Shown piece after piece: positions 10,641-22,069 of a stretch of 64,000 nt of DNA. The translations under genes were made by a program, and so were the position numbers. The notes beneath the pieces are model-generated. The model was given only the letters and a program-made list of their open reading frames with translations. It ran no database searches and was not told the DNA's origin. Where the stretch lies: contig NC_089429.1 in assembly GCF_026210795.1 (NCBI RefSeq), forward strand, positions 6,357,001-6,421,000. Direction: 5' to 3'. Positions within the stretch are counted from its first letter, which is position 1. The number at the start of each line of letters is the position of its first letter. Source of the stretch: Rhizophagus irregularis (lineage: Eukaryota; Glomeromycota; Glomeromycetes; Glomerales; Glomeraceae).

Positions 10641-13110
10641 CTTATTACATTATATAATATTCACCCTGCAATTTGTTTCTTTCCTAATTTTCTCAGAGTC
10701 CTACTCTTGTGCATAACCATTACTCTATTAAATGATAATAACGTTAAAATTAATATATAAAAAATAAATAAATAATAAATTAACACCTTTCAACTCTTAA
10801 GAATTTCGGCCTTAAATTTTTTTTAAGATTATTCTATTGTGTATTCAGTATTATATTCTAATTCCGTGGCCATACATTCTCATTCAATTCTTGGAGTGTC
10901 CATTATCATCTGCAATTTGAACTTAGTCACAATCCAGTATAAGTTTCAAGAGATGATTTTTTTGATCTCCTGTAAACCAATTGTATGTCTGAAAATTGAA
11001 GTACTAAATATTAGCAATTCAAGCTTCTTTTAAAAAAAAATTGACAACTTTAATAAAAAACTTACTTTCAATTATTTCCTAGAAAACATAAATCATTCAA
11101 GGTTCTTTAGTAACAACTTGATATTCATAGTGGACGCGGTTACAGGTCTTCAAATTGTACAACCCCAACCCGACCCTAAATACGAGTTGGATCAATAACC
11201 CGGGTTTGACCTGACCCTTTAGGAACACTAATTATATAAAGACTTCATTAAAAGATAGTGGGAATTTTGTTAGCAAAGTGAATAATTGAATGGTAAAAAG
11301 TAGGCAAATACTTTTTTTATATATCCTTTAAAAATTCTTTTTTTTTTAAAAAAAAAAAGTAATCTGAATTTTTTTCTCATGAAAAAAGAAGTGGTTTCAC
11401 AATGATCACAAAGAAATGATAACCACAAGAGAAATCCATCACACTATTTTCACCAATTTTTTTTTAAAATCAACCCAATGAAACATTTCCAGATGACAAA
11501 TTATTTCTTACATAATTATTTTCAATACAAATTTACATTCACGAAATAAGAAATTTTTTTCATGTTATTATTTATTCAAATTATATAATATCATACGAAA
11601 AAAAAGATGTTATTAAAAAAAAAATAGAAAAAAGGGAAATAATTCTTAAAACGGGTCAAACTCATATAACTTACAAGTAAAAAGCAGGTTGGTTACTGTA
11701 TGCTTAGCATTTTTTTACATATCATTAAATCAAGGTGGAAATGATAAGATAAAAAATTTCGATTCTTGATACAAAAAAAAATTTTTTTTTTATTTATGAT
11801 CCTAGGTGGGGTGATATAGTGACATAATCTAAAATGCAAATCAAAATGGAGTAGAAATCCTAATCTATATTTAAACAGATTGGGTGTTAATACAATATTT
11901 TTAAAAAGTACAAATAGGAAAAAGTTATTATGTGTTTTTTACTCTACGATAATATACTTCGGAACATTAAAAAATTCTGAGTAAATTAGCTCGAAAACCA
12001 TTTAGGGATAATTAATTTGCAAAAATGATTCCTGAAATGTATTAGTAGTTTTTACTGGTTCAGAAAATTAAGAATTTTTTTTTATCGTTAATAGTTAAAG
12101 AATTTACTTGTTTAAGTTCCGATTAAAGACAGTGATGATAAAAAAAATTAGAAAAAATCAAAATTTATTTTTTTATTTTTTATTTCTTTTTTTTGATTTT
12201 TTTTTAGACAATTTTTTTTTTTTGGAAACAAAAAATTTCCTTTTTAAATTTTATCATAGCACGGGAGTTACTGTATGCTGTTTTAATTTGTTTTATAAAA
12301 GTAATTTTATTCTTTAATATTGTAAAACCATAATTTTTATATATTGAATCAAATTGCACAAAAATAACGTATTTTAAGAAAGAATTTTAAGAAACAAGAA
12401 CTCTGTTAAAAACTTATTCATAGCTCATAAAAGGCATAGAAGTTGTAACCTATAAAAAAAAATTCTGGAAAAGACCCCGATAAATGATCATTTTCCTAGT
12501 TTTTATTCCAGACACGTGATCATTTTTCTGGAAATGTTTTAAATTATAAAGATCGTGTTAAAACATTTAAGAAAATGCTTTTGTTATACAAAGTTGACTA
12601 AAAACCTTAAAAGAGTGTGTGATTCTGCATTTACTGTATTATTAACGAATAGTCTATTTATAAACTACAATTTTTGCATGGTTACACACAAATATTTTAG
12701 GTATATTAAAATTTTATTATTTTGAGGTTTCTTGATCTAATATTTGAAAACATCAAGAACCAAAAAAATTTTGGTAACATGACATGGCGAATTTTATTGG
12801 TCATTAGTTTGTGCAACATTTATCAGAAATGAACAATCACATTTCATATATTTTACATTTTATAGTCCTAACTCCCGAACTCTTGTTAACATGTAAATGT
12901 TTAATTTTATACTTTGTTTAAAATTTAAAATAATATATAGAATATAAATATACATTCAAACTTATCATATTCAATTATACTTCATTGACAAAGTTCTTTA
13001 TCTAAATTATAAGCTTTTAATATCTTTCTCCTATTAAAAAGAAAAACATTAATATAAATTAACGTGATAACATCGTATTACAATAATACAAATATAATTT
13101 GTCATAAAGT
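10641..13110. other. Long intergenic region
   Basis: No supported gene. A degenerate CCGACCC/CCCGGG-containing word cluster lies at 11150-11220. A CCTATAAAAA...TTCTGGAAAA piece at about 12449-12540 resembles one end of the short foldback element at 33671. Elsewhere there are homopolymer A/T runs. Confidence 0.5.
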
Positions 13111-16100
13111 TTACTTACTATTTTTTTTACTTTTTTGTGTTTCAATCTCTAATTCTTCAATATTTCGCTTTCTTGAAGAATTTACGGTTTCAGTTGAAAT
13201 CAAATTATTTAATGGTCCACTTCCACTAGGTCCATTAAAATTTTGATGCCGAGAATTAGAGATTTGAACGGAGGAATTTATATTTTGAGTGGTTGAACTA
13301 AAGAATGCATAATGAAAAAATATTAATTTTCTATTATATTGTTAAATTTTATTAATTGTAACAGTTACCTTTGAATTTTATTTATATCAAGTTCATATTC
13401 TTTTGTAATATACTCTAAAAATTAGAAGTATTTAAGTTAATATAAAATTAATGGAATAAAATAAATCATCATTATCTGACTGCAAGTTTTTAATTAATAT
13501 ATCAATAATTTATTTTATCTTTAATATAATATACCTTGCATAATACTAACTGAGTTAGTTGAAGAAAAATTTATAGAAGATTTAGAAATCAATGAACTTA
13601 ATGCTCTACTTGTATAAATTGCTCTTTGATGAGGTTTTTCACTAAATTCGGGTCCAAGTTTCTTTAATTGTATTAATTCTAATTTTTTTTTTTCAGCTTC
13701 TTCAAGTGATCGTTCAAATTCAATTGTATTTTCAAAACTCCATTTTTGATTTCTAATTGCTTCCTCAAATTCAACTTTAAATCTGATAAACAATTTTATT
13801 TTATCAATAGTTGGTCTTTTTGAAGGATTAGAATCCCAACATTTTTTCATTAAATTAGCAAACCATTCAGGGGTATCATTTGTAATTTCAGGACGTTTTC
13901 CATCAATAATTTCATAAATTAGACTAACATTATGTTCGACATTAGCAAAAGGTTTACAACCTGTTGTAAGTTCCCACATTATCATACCAAAACTATACAT
14001 ATCAGATTTTTGAGAAAATGCAGCACCTTTAAATATTTCTGGTGCAATATAAGGTATTACTCCGTATATTTCATTATTTGGTGAGGTACTATTTGCAGGT
14101 TGTGATAATCCAAAGTCTCCAGGTAGCCAAGATTGATCTGATAACAATATATTCCCGCTATGAAAATCCCGATGTATAAAATTATTCAAATGGATATTAT
14201 GAAGTCTAAAATATAAACATTTTAGTAATTAATAAATATAAATACAGATAATAAGTTAGTGCATTTAAAAATATAAATACCCGGATATTATTTCCTCTAA
14301 AATATATGATTTTTTTTTCCACGTAATATTTACAAAATTATTTTGCAAATAATTATGTAAATTTCCGCCATTTGCATATTCCATTATCAATATATATTCT
14401 TTTGTTGCAAGATCTTGTTTAATACCATGAAAATTAATTATTTCAGATTTATTACATTGAGAAAGTGATTTTATCAAAAGTATAAATATATTAATAAATA
14501 TCGAATAAAGCACATTAAAATATATTAACATTAAATGTCATTACCTCATTGAGAAAATATTTACCAATTTTCTGTGAATTAAATAATTTTTTTAAAGCAA
14601 CGTCAGTATTCCTTATACCATCCGACCAAGTTGCTTTATAAATAATACTAAATCCTCCTTCTCCTATTTTTCTTAAATCTTTAAATTGAGTATATGGAAT
14701 CCATTCTATTAAATATTTTACCATATTACTATACACTCCCCTACAATAAATTACCGGATTTGACAAAATTTACATAGCAATTTTCACGTTGCATATAAGT
14801 TTACGAATTTTTAATAAAATTCAGCCAGAATTTTTTTATTTGAAAGTTTATCGTAGATAGTTTTTATGTATCAAAATAAATAAATATGATTAATTATAAA
14901 TATAAAAAAGTTTTCTCATTGCAAAATAATATAAAAAATTATGAAATTCTCACTTTTTTTCAGCAATGGGTCAACTTTTTAAAATTTTAGAAAATTTTCT
15001 TTATTTTTTAATACATGAAAGCTACAATTGATTGGCTTTCAAATAAAAAAAATTTGACTGAATTTTATTGAGAATTCATAAAGTTTCATATAGCCCGAAA
15101 ATCAACAATTTTACTAGTAAATCTTATAAAAATTTGTAATTACATAGTATAATTAACAATAACTGACAAATTTTAGTCTATATGAAACTTAACGAATTCT
15201 CTACAAAATTCAGTCAAAATTTTTTTATTTGAAAGCCAATCAATTGTAGCTTTCATGTATTAAAAAATAAAGAAAATTTTCTAAAATTTTAAAAAGTTGA
15301 CCCATTGCTGAAAAAAAGTGAGAATTTCATAATTTTTTATATTATTTTGCAATGAGAAAACTTTTTTATATTTATAATTAATCATATTTATTTATTTTGA
15401 TACATAAAAACTATCTATGATCAGCTTTCAAATAAAAAAATTCTGGCTGAATTTTATTAAAAATTCGTAAACTTATATGCAACGTGAAAATTGCTATGCT
15501 AATTTTGTCAAATCCGGTAATTTATTGTAGGGCAGTGTATAAATTTCTAATAAACTTTAATGAATCTGAATCTGTATTATTTTTTGTAAAAGTAAGAATA
15601 AAATCATCTACGATACAGTTTTCACTACTAATATTTGTAATATAAATATTAATAAATGATATTCTTTCACAATTTTTACATTGAGATTGACTTGTAATCC
15701 CAAAAATAATATTTGTGATTAAACAAAATCTACATCCAGTATAAATTATAAAGCAATTTGAACACCATTTCTGGCACCATTTTTGGTAATAAGGTACTGA
15801 CTGACTCTTGGTGAATATATTTTAGTTCTTTAAACAGACTACACACTTATCAAAGTTATCCCACCATGATAAATATAAAATTTGAATGGACTTTTTAGTT
15901 AAAATTGATTCTACCCATTCAGAATAAATTTTATAATGATGTTTTTGACCACATTCAGTTAATTGAAATTCCTTATATTCAGATTTTTCTGCTGAATAAT
16001 CTCTTACCCCACGTAATGAGGAGAAATTATTTGATGATGAAGTATTTGGGATTAAATGTGTAAAGTATAAAATCTCAGAGAAATGTTCACAATGTTTGTT

Positions 16101-16348
16101 GCACAAAAATTATCCCTATTACTTGTACTTACATACTTATTCAAACATACATCGTTGTCCATATGTTTAATATACCGAAATAAACAATTTTTACAATATT
16201 TTTGTTCAAATTTAAGTGTCTTGGAATATTCAATTCCACAATAACTACATTTTTTTTCATTATTTTTAAAAGGAATAAACAAAACAGGTACAGGACTAGA
16301 ATCTAATCTTGGACTATAAAAATTAAATAAATTAATTTTTGTGTTCAT
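13111..16348 (-). pseudogene. TKL-like protein kinase pseudogene with Cys-rich N-terminus, split by a transposon
   Basis: The reading starts at 16348 with MNTKINLFNFYS and has a Cys-rich N-terminal region (CSYCGIEYS, YCKNCLFRY, later KWCQKWCSNC and CKNCER), like the zinc-ribbon-type heads found on many kinases in this lineage. The kinase domain follows: glycine loop GEGGFSIIY, lysine in VALKK, catalytic loop HRDFHSGN, DFG in GDFGLSQ, and IAPEIFKG. Later exons are 14205-13535, 13414-13369 and 13297-13111, with clean donors and acceptors, ending in SSRKRNIEELEIETQKSKK. Defects are a frame change near 16095, paired changes near 15830 and 15785, a missing acceptor for the exon near 14480, and an 804-bp foldback element at 14734-15537. 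The kinase core itself is otherwise open with all key residues, so the break seems recent. Confidence 0.8.
14734..15537. mobile_element. Foldback (long-TIR) DNA element with TA duplication
   Basis: Two arms of 360 bp each (14734-15093 and 15178-15537) are near-identical inverted copies around an 84-bp centre. Ends read CACT(C/G)CCCTACAATAA. The dinucleotide TA flanks both ends (14732-14733 and 15538-15539), as for Tc1/mariner-type insertions. Removing the element and one TA joins the kinase frame exactly: ..FIRNLY | SNMVKYLIEWIPY... There is no transposase, so it is non-autonomous. Arm similarity implies a young insertion. Confidence 0.85.
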
Positions 16349-16492
16349 AATGCTGTATTTAAAGAAAGTAACTCATAAAAATTGAATATAAAAATAATAC
16401 AAGAGTATTTATATTTCCGAAATACAATTCTTTAAATAAGAAAATTCTGATTAGAAAATTTGTTATAGAACATTACGGTAATTAGCGAACGT

Positions 16493-16660
16493 TTATGGAA
16501 AAAAAATAATTATGCATGTTGACAATCCTCCATTGTGTAATGAATTTCCAAATTCATTTCCGTAGCTGAATTCTTTGCCAATCGGAGTTTTATTTGGTAA
16601 AATTATTCCTTCGTAAACATCCGGGACAAGTAAACATTTAACATAACGGGAGCTTCTGAT
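16493..16660 (-). pseudogene. Unidentified coding remnant
   Basis: About 50 codons are open on the minus strand after an AATCAG acceptor-like site and include VPDVYEGIILPN, GKEFSYGNEFGNS and GGLSTCII before a TAA. Codon and residue make-up looks protein-like. No start is visible and I do not recognise the family. It sits just upstream of the kinase pseudogene and could be an orphan exon. Confidence 0.35.
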
Positions 16661-16955
16661 TAATAATTAATAAAAATCGCAAATTAAAATATATTATGTG
16701 GTTAAGTAATCACCATCAAATCATTATCCAATACGTGTATCATTGGGGTAAGTGGTCAACTATGTAAATCAAATGGTATCATATATAAATTTACTATTGA
16801 AGATTTTTCACATGTTAATTCCATTATATTTTCATAATACGATTTTATAAATACAATAATACTGCAACTATAAGTAATAATAGTCACTATTTTATTTATT
16901 GCCTATGATACAATTAAAAAGGATTGACGCAATAACTTCCCCTGCCATGGGTAAT

Positions 16956-17151
16956 CCCTATAAAAACGAAATGCTTTAAATTTATTTTAAATTCGTGCTC
17001 ATGTGTAATAAATGTCTAAAAAAGCACCATTTTGTTTAATTTTTATTTTTTTGTAATAAGACATAAATCGGATAAAATGGGACTTTTTTAGATATTTATT
17101 GCACAAGAGCACAAATATAAAACAAATTTAACACATTTCGTTGTTATAGGG
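16956..17151. mobile_element. Short foldback MITE, CCCTATAA ends
   Basis: Inverted arms of about 88 bp start CCCTATAA(A/C)AACGAAATG on both sides and share ATAAAT-TCTAAAAAAG further in. AAT flanks both ends (16953-16955 and 17152-17154) and may be the target duplication. There is no coding capacity. Confidence 0.6.
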
Positions 17152-17154
17152 AAT

Positions 17155-18122
17155 TAATTGACTTGTTATTTCATTGATAGTATTATTATGGTCATGTTTT
17201 TAGAGTCTTTTGGGCTGCTTTCCGAGCTTGATACTTTTGTCTATATGATTTGTATACTCATGCTAAATTTAGATGTCTAGCCTTAATTCTAACTCGTTTT
17301 GCGGCCAAAAACATTTTAAAGTTAATTTTAATTCCAAAATAACAGAATTACGTTGCTAAATTTGAAATATTTCATCAATTACCTTCTTTTTACTCATTAT
17401 TTAATAGTATAGAGAGAGAGAGGTTTTACAGAGCATTGATTTGAAAGTTAAATAATAATACAAAAATAACCAACGTAACTTTGTCAGAGATATGTATGAG
17501 AATCTTATTATCTGTTGTGATTAAAAAAATCTTTGCCTTTTTTTAAAAAAGATTTTCATTTTAATAAAAAAAAATGAATATTTTTATTTATTTAATAAAA
17601 TAATTAACAAGAAATTTCTATATTTACTATACGTTACAATCGTTAAATGCAATTTTAAATAAAAATTTTAGGGTGCATACTACCACGTTTATATATAAAA
17701 AAATAATGTAATTTATTATTAAAAAAAAATTTTTTAAATTTTTACACTATGAATATGATCCAAAAATAATATATAACAAAAAAATACTAATTTGAATAAC
17801 TTATTAAGATAACTCAACATTTCGTTCCTATATAATGAAAAATAAAAAATTCAAAAAGTTTTAAATTCATTTTCCACAATTTTTTCCCAATATGTAAAGC
17901 ATCAAAATTTACTTTAATTTACCCAGCCACATGGGTTTTGTTTTTAAAAATAAAAATTTTTATTATCTGATCACACATCAAGAAATTAAAATTTTACATA
18001 TCATAACAAATAAAACAAATAAATACTATTTGGTTAAAATTAATGCATTCCTATTAACTGAATATTTTTTAGTGGTACTTTAGTTCATCACGTGATGTAA
18101 ATTTAGAGCAATTTTATTGTAA
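17155..18122. other. Intergenic, no gene seen
   Basis: AT-rich sequence with a short GA run (17411-17421) and homopolymers only. Confidence 0.5.
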
Positions 18123-18126
18123 ATAC

Positions 18127-18939
18127 TGTTACCACCGATTTATGACGTTTGGTAGGTAGTAACAGAAAAAAAAATAAGGATCGGTTTATTAGTGGTAAGG
18201 TAATATAACGATGTATAACAATCGATAAGGTAAAGGTGTATATATGAATAGTCGATAATGAACGATTATAAGCGATAATAAATGATATAATGGATTAGGG
18301 GTAAATCGGATAGTATGTTTATGATAACAATTAGTTATAAGTGTATATAGTAAATCAACGATGTATAACGAAAATTAATAATTGTTAATAAATGATAATA
18401 AAACGATAATAAACAATGTAATAAAATATGTATCAATAATTCGGAAGCAAATCGACAAGTTTATTCATTAATAAAAAGAATACGATATTACTGCCTCAAC
18501 CGGCGCTCTGTAATATCCTGATATCTATCTTATAACAATAAAACTATACGATATCTAAACTGAACTATTTATTGCTATCAACGATGGTCCCTTTTATAAT
18601 GTTAGGATTTTGGTACAATTCTGTCTTTTGGACATAATTGTCACCCGGCCAATATCGTCTCCCGGCCAATTGTGGCACATTTATTATTTATTTATTTATT
18701 TTTCATAAATCAGGTAGTTATCTGGGCACATTTGTCTATACAGCCACTTATATTCAGCCACTTTATATCGCTAAGCTTCCGCTTTTTATCTAATCTATAA
18801 ACAACTACAGGTAATATAACCAAAAATAACTAAAATAACAAAAATAAAAATAGAATAAAATAAAAATAAAAATAATAAAAATAAAAAAATAAAAATAAAA
18901 AAAATAAAAAAATAAAAATAAAAAAAATATCCCGTGACA
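18127..18939 (-). mobile_element. Solo LTR of a retrotransposon
   Basis: On the minus strand it begins TGTCACGGG and ends GGTGGTAACA, the TG...CA termini of LTRs. The 4-bp word ATAC flanks both ends (18123-18126 and 18940-18943). Internally on that strand there is a TATA-like CGATATAAAG and, downstream, GAATAAACTTG as a possible polyadenylation signal, in the right order for an LTR. There is also a long A/T-rich tract near its 5' end. No gag or pol sequence adjoins it, so it is a solo LTR left by recombination. The 4-bp duplication and LTR type are inferred from sequence only. Confidence 0.65.
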
Positions 18940-18995
18940 ATACAAAAAAATTAATATTTGAGAATAACAAAAAAAATTTTTTTTATTATTGTAAA

Positions 18996-19475
18996 GGTCG
19001 TGGCTGACCTAGTGCACTGGCATGGTGTACCCCTCCTATGATTGTCTAAGACAGGAATGGAGGACGCAGGTTCGATCCGTCCAGCCAACGGATGCTCTAT
19101 GAATTATACTGCGTGGGCCTATACCATAGGCCTAGAAGGTGTAGATCGTAGCCCTAGTGGTGGGAAAGTGCGTAGATCATGGTATCACACCGACTTCGGT
19201 CACAACCGTGGTATCAACCAATGGTAGACTACCTCGGTAGTCGACACCCAGGGGGAGTAATCCTATCCTGGGCTACCAACCTGTTCTTTGGTTCCCTTAG
19301 GGATTGGTGTCGTTATTGGGACCCCCACCCTTGTTTCGTTTTATTTACCAGAGTGGCGCCGTCCTCGGGCGGTTTGATTATAGCTTAGTATTAGATAGCG
19401 TTTGACTTTTGTTTTATCTTTTGTTCTTGTCTATCTTTCTGTAGTCTAGTTCACGTGGATTTTAAAAATAAAAAT
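18996..19475 (+). mobile_element. tRNA-derived SINE with 23-bp target duplication
   Basis: The head carries RNA polymerase III promoter boxes: box A-like TGGCTGACCTAGTGCACTGG at about 19001-19020 and box B GGTTCGATCC at about 19069. The body is much more GC-rich than its surroundings. It ends in an A-rich tail (TTTTAAAAATAAAAAT). The same 23-bp sequence, four A, eight T, then ATTATTGTAAA, flanks it at 18973-18995 and 19476-19498. Long duplications with an A-rich tail are the mark of LINE-mediated retroposition. Box sequences and duplication are read directly; the tRNA of origin is not determined. It has no protein-coding role; short open frames inside it are chance. Confidence 0.8.
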
Positions 19476-19498
19476 AAAATTTTTTTTATTATTGTAAA

Positions 19499-20611
19499 TA
19501 AATTGTTACACAATTTTTATATAGTTCGTAAAACATTTATCTACAAGCCACCAAGCCACACTATTCTAATTTCTAAAAAGTGTATAGTTTCTGAAAAATT
19601 CAGAAATTTTTTTGGAAAGATATATGATTATAAAAATATCAAAATTATTATTTTTTTTTTTTAAAAAAAAAATCAATAGAAAAAATCAAATAAAAATTCG
19701 CTAAAAAAATTGAGCCTTTTAGTGGTGTAATAAATACAGAATAAATCAGGCGCAGACATATCACGCGTTTCATGTTACACAATTCAAACTAATTTACCAA
19801 CTCACCAACGGTTACCGTTCCTTAGTTTTATTCATCTTTACTTGGCCGGTCAGCCCTTTCTCATGTATTACTTTACAAAAACATAATAAATGAACGAAAA
19901 AGTAAGTAATATTATATATTGAAACAAGCAATATTGAATATTTTCAGTTATTTGTAATTATTTAAACACTAAGTTACTTATTTTGTAATTTAAATAATTT
20001 AATATGTATTAGGGGCAATACTATTGCTTATTATTATTGTTAGCTACAAGAGGTTTTGAATTCATTATAACTTATCAGTTTGAATTTCCACCAAAACAAA
20101 TATGGCAATACGGATAATCTATTACACAAAGAAAATTATTTTTTTGTTTTAAAAAATAAAATTATTAATGCTTCTTTTAATAATAAGAACATTACATTTT
20201 TGCTCATCCGTTAATTAACTTTCCTCCTTTTTTAAAGTTTAAAGAAAAAAACGGAGCAGAAAAAACAAGAATAAAAGGTGGTTTGAAAGCTGGGTAGATC
20301 ATATAATTCTGGTCGGTTAATTCAGGCCAAATATAGATCACGTGGTAGTGGAAAAAATTTTGTTTGATTTACAAATTAATGTTTGATCAGCTGATCTATA
20401 TCGAAATAACGTGGAATTATTGTGGAATTATTATAAATTATTATTTCCTTCAAATACATTACTTAATCATCCAAATTTTATTTAACATTTAAATACATAT
20501 AAAGTATGTAATTTTTTGGATTTAATTTCTTATCATTAATCAAATTATTTATTGAAAATAAAGTTAATTTATATACTTTTTGATTTCGAAATTTTCCATA
20601 CTTTTTTTTAG
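19499..20611. other. Intergenic, no gene seen
   Basis: AT-rich. It carries GATCACGTGG at about 20337 and a TTTTTTTAG acceptor-like site at 20603-20611 that leads into the F-box remnant. Confidence 0.45.
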
Positions 20612-21135
20612 GTAGTGATTGTTGTTTTAATTCTACCCTTCAATTAATCCAACAAAAACCAAAATTCGTTTACAATATTAAAAACTTAAATATTTATTTA
20701 AATGGATATTGTGATCATTATGATTATAATAATTTATCATCATCATTTATTGAAGAAAGTATATCCGAACTGATTAATTCACATAATTATTTAAAAAATT
20801 TAAATATTTTTAATTGTTCAAATACCTTAAAAATAATTATATTTCATAAAATTAATTTAAAGAGTTTGAAAATTAATTTTAATGAAGCATTTGAACAACA
20901 AAATATTTTAGAATCTATTCATATTATTATTCATTGTTATCTTTTAAATTTAAATTCTACTTTTATTCAACAAATTATTAATCTAACTAAACCATTTAAA
21001 TTAAAATCTTTATTTATAGATAATTATTTTACATTACAAATTGAAACATTTAAATTATTATTACAGAAGTCTGGTAATTACTTAGAAAATATTGTATTCG
21101 GATTATCAAGAAATAATGAACATAATAATAAATAG
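20612..21135 (+). pseudogene. F-box/LRR-type gene fragment (5' part of a split pseudogene)
   Basis: The frame is open from an acceptor-like site and encodes leucine-rich sequence such as NIKNLNIYLN, NILESIHIII and LTKPFKLKSLFI. These match the middle to C-terminal part of the intact F-box gene at 27276-28877 (VLESIHI, VIKPLKLKSLFLDE). The F-box itself is absent. The match stops at about 21130, where unrelated sequence begins. The continuation is found near 23300-23580, so the gene was interrupted. Confidence 0.7.
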
Positions 21136-21136
21136 G

Positions 21137-21865
21137 GGTCGCCTGAGCGATCATCGCCTTGGTTTTTTTTTCAAATATACAGTATCACATGATGTACAAT
21201 ATATAGTTAAGGGACAAATCGCCACTCAACCGGAGAATTTTAATAATGCCGATTTACGCAAATTATCGCTAAAAATGGCTAATACTCCTTTTTTACCGGA
21301 TTGTCATATCATCATGTGATATGATACACAAATTTTAAAGACGGTAATTAATAGTGACAATCCTAGCTAAGCCACTTGCAAAGTTTGAAATCGCTAGAGT
21401 TTCGCGTCTTTGACTTTTCTATGTAGGAACGCAAGATTCCGACGGTAAATTTCCTATTAACCCAAATATTGGATGAAAAATTTTTGAACATTTTTCACTG
21501 TAACTAAGCTATATTTGGTTTTTTATTTAGTTTTTAAATCTTTATTTAGTTTTATTTGAATCTTTTTAATATTCACATTCTTTGTTAAACTTGTACAGTT
21601 TCTACTAAAACTACATATGTATACCTATAGTGCAAGTTTATGAAATATTTTTTTTGGACATGAAAGTTATTGTATACTGTTTTTTTTCACTTATTGGAAA
21701 AAAAATTATAGTAAAGAACAAGAAATTCCAAAAAATTTTTTTTTATTAATTACAAAGCCCGTAAAATTAATTATAGAATGTCGATCATTTTCTCCGGTTG
21801 AATGACGATCTGTCTCTTAAATTTATTAATCGGCTGATCGCTGATTTTTTTAACTTAGCTATTTT
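21137..21865. mobile_element. Probable DNA element with inverted terminal regions
   Basis: A left arm word TTAAGGGACAAATCG plus CTCAACCGGAGAA (21210-21240) recurs inverted near 21790-21830 (TTCTCCGGTTGA, CGATCTGTCTCTTAA). Outer ends (GGGGTCGCCTGAGCGATCA and CGGCTGATCGCTGAT) also pair weakly. It starts exactly where the F-box homology stops. No transposase was seen. Ends and duplication are not resolved. Confidence 0.35.
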
Positions 21866-22069
21866 TTGATCGGTTAAACTTAAAATTTTATTGCGAAGAT
21901 ATTTTTAAAAATTTTTTTTGCAAACATATTTATTCAAAATAATCTTATTTAATGAAATTTTATTTGCAAATATTAAAATTTAAGTCACACATTTACGATT
22001 TTAAAGAAAAAATCACCATATTTATTTTTAATGAAGTGATACAAATAAAAAAAACAATAACAATAAATA

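Noticed and set aside
10522-10716. 64-codon plus-strand frame at the array end
   Set aside because: It spans an exon-like piece and its T-rich intron-like part, and has no independent support.
18996-19090. A tRNA gene, because of box A and box B
   Set aside because: No cloverleaf can be folded with a proper acceptor stem, and the sequence continues as a 480-bp retroposon with a target duplication.
19042-19388. Two short plus-strand frames in GC-rich sequence
   Set aside because: They lie inside the SINE body, which is a polymerase III-type non-coding element.
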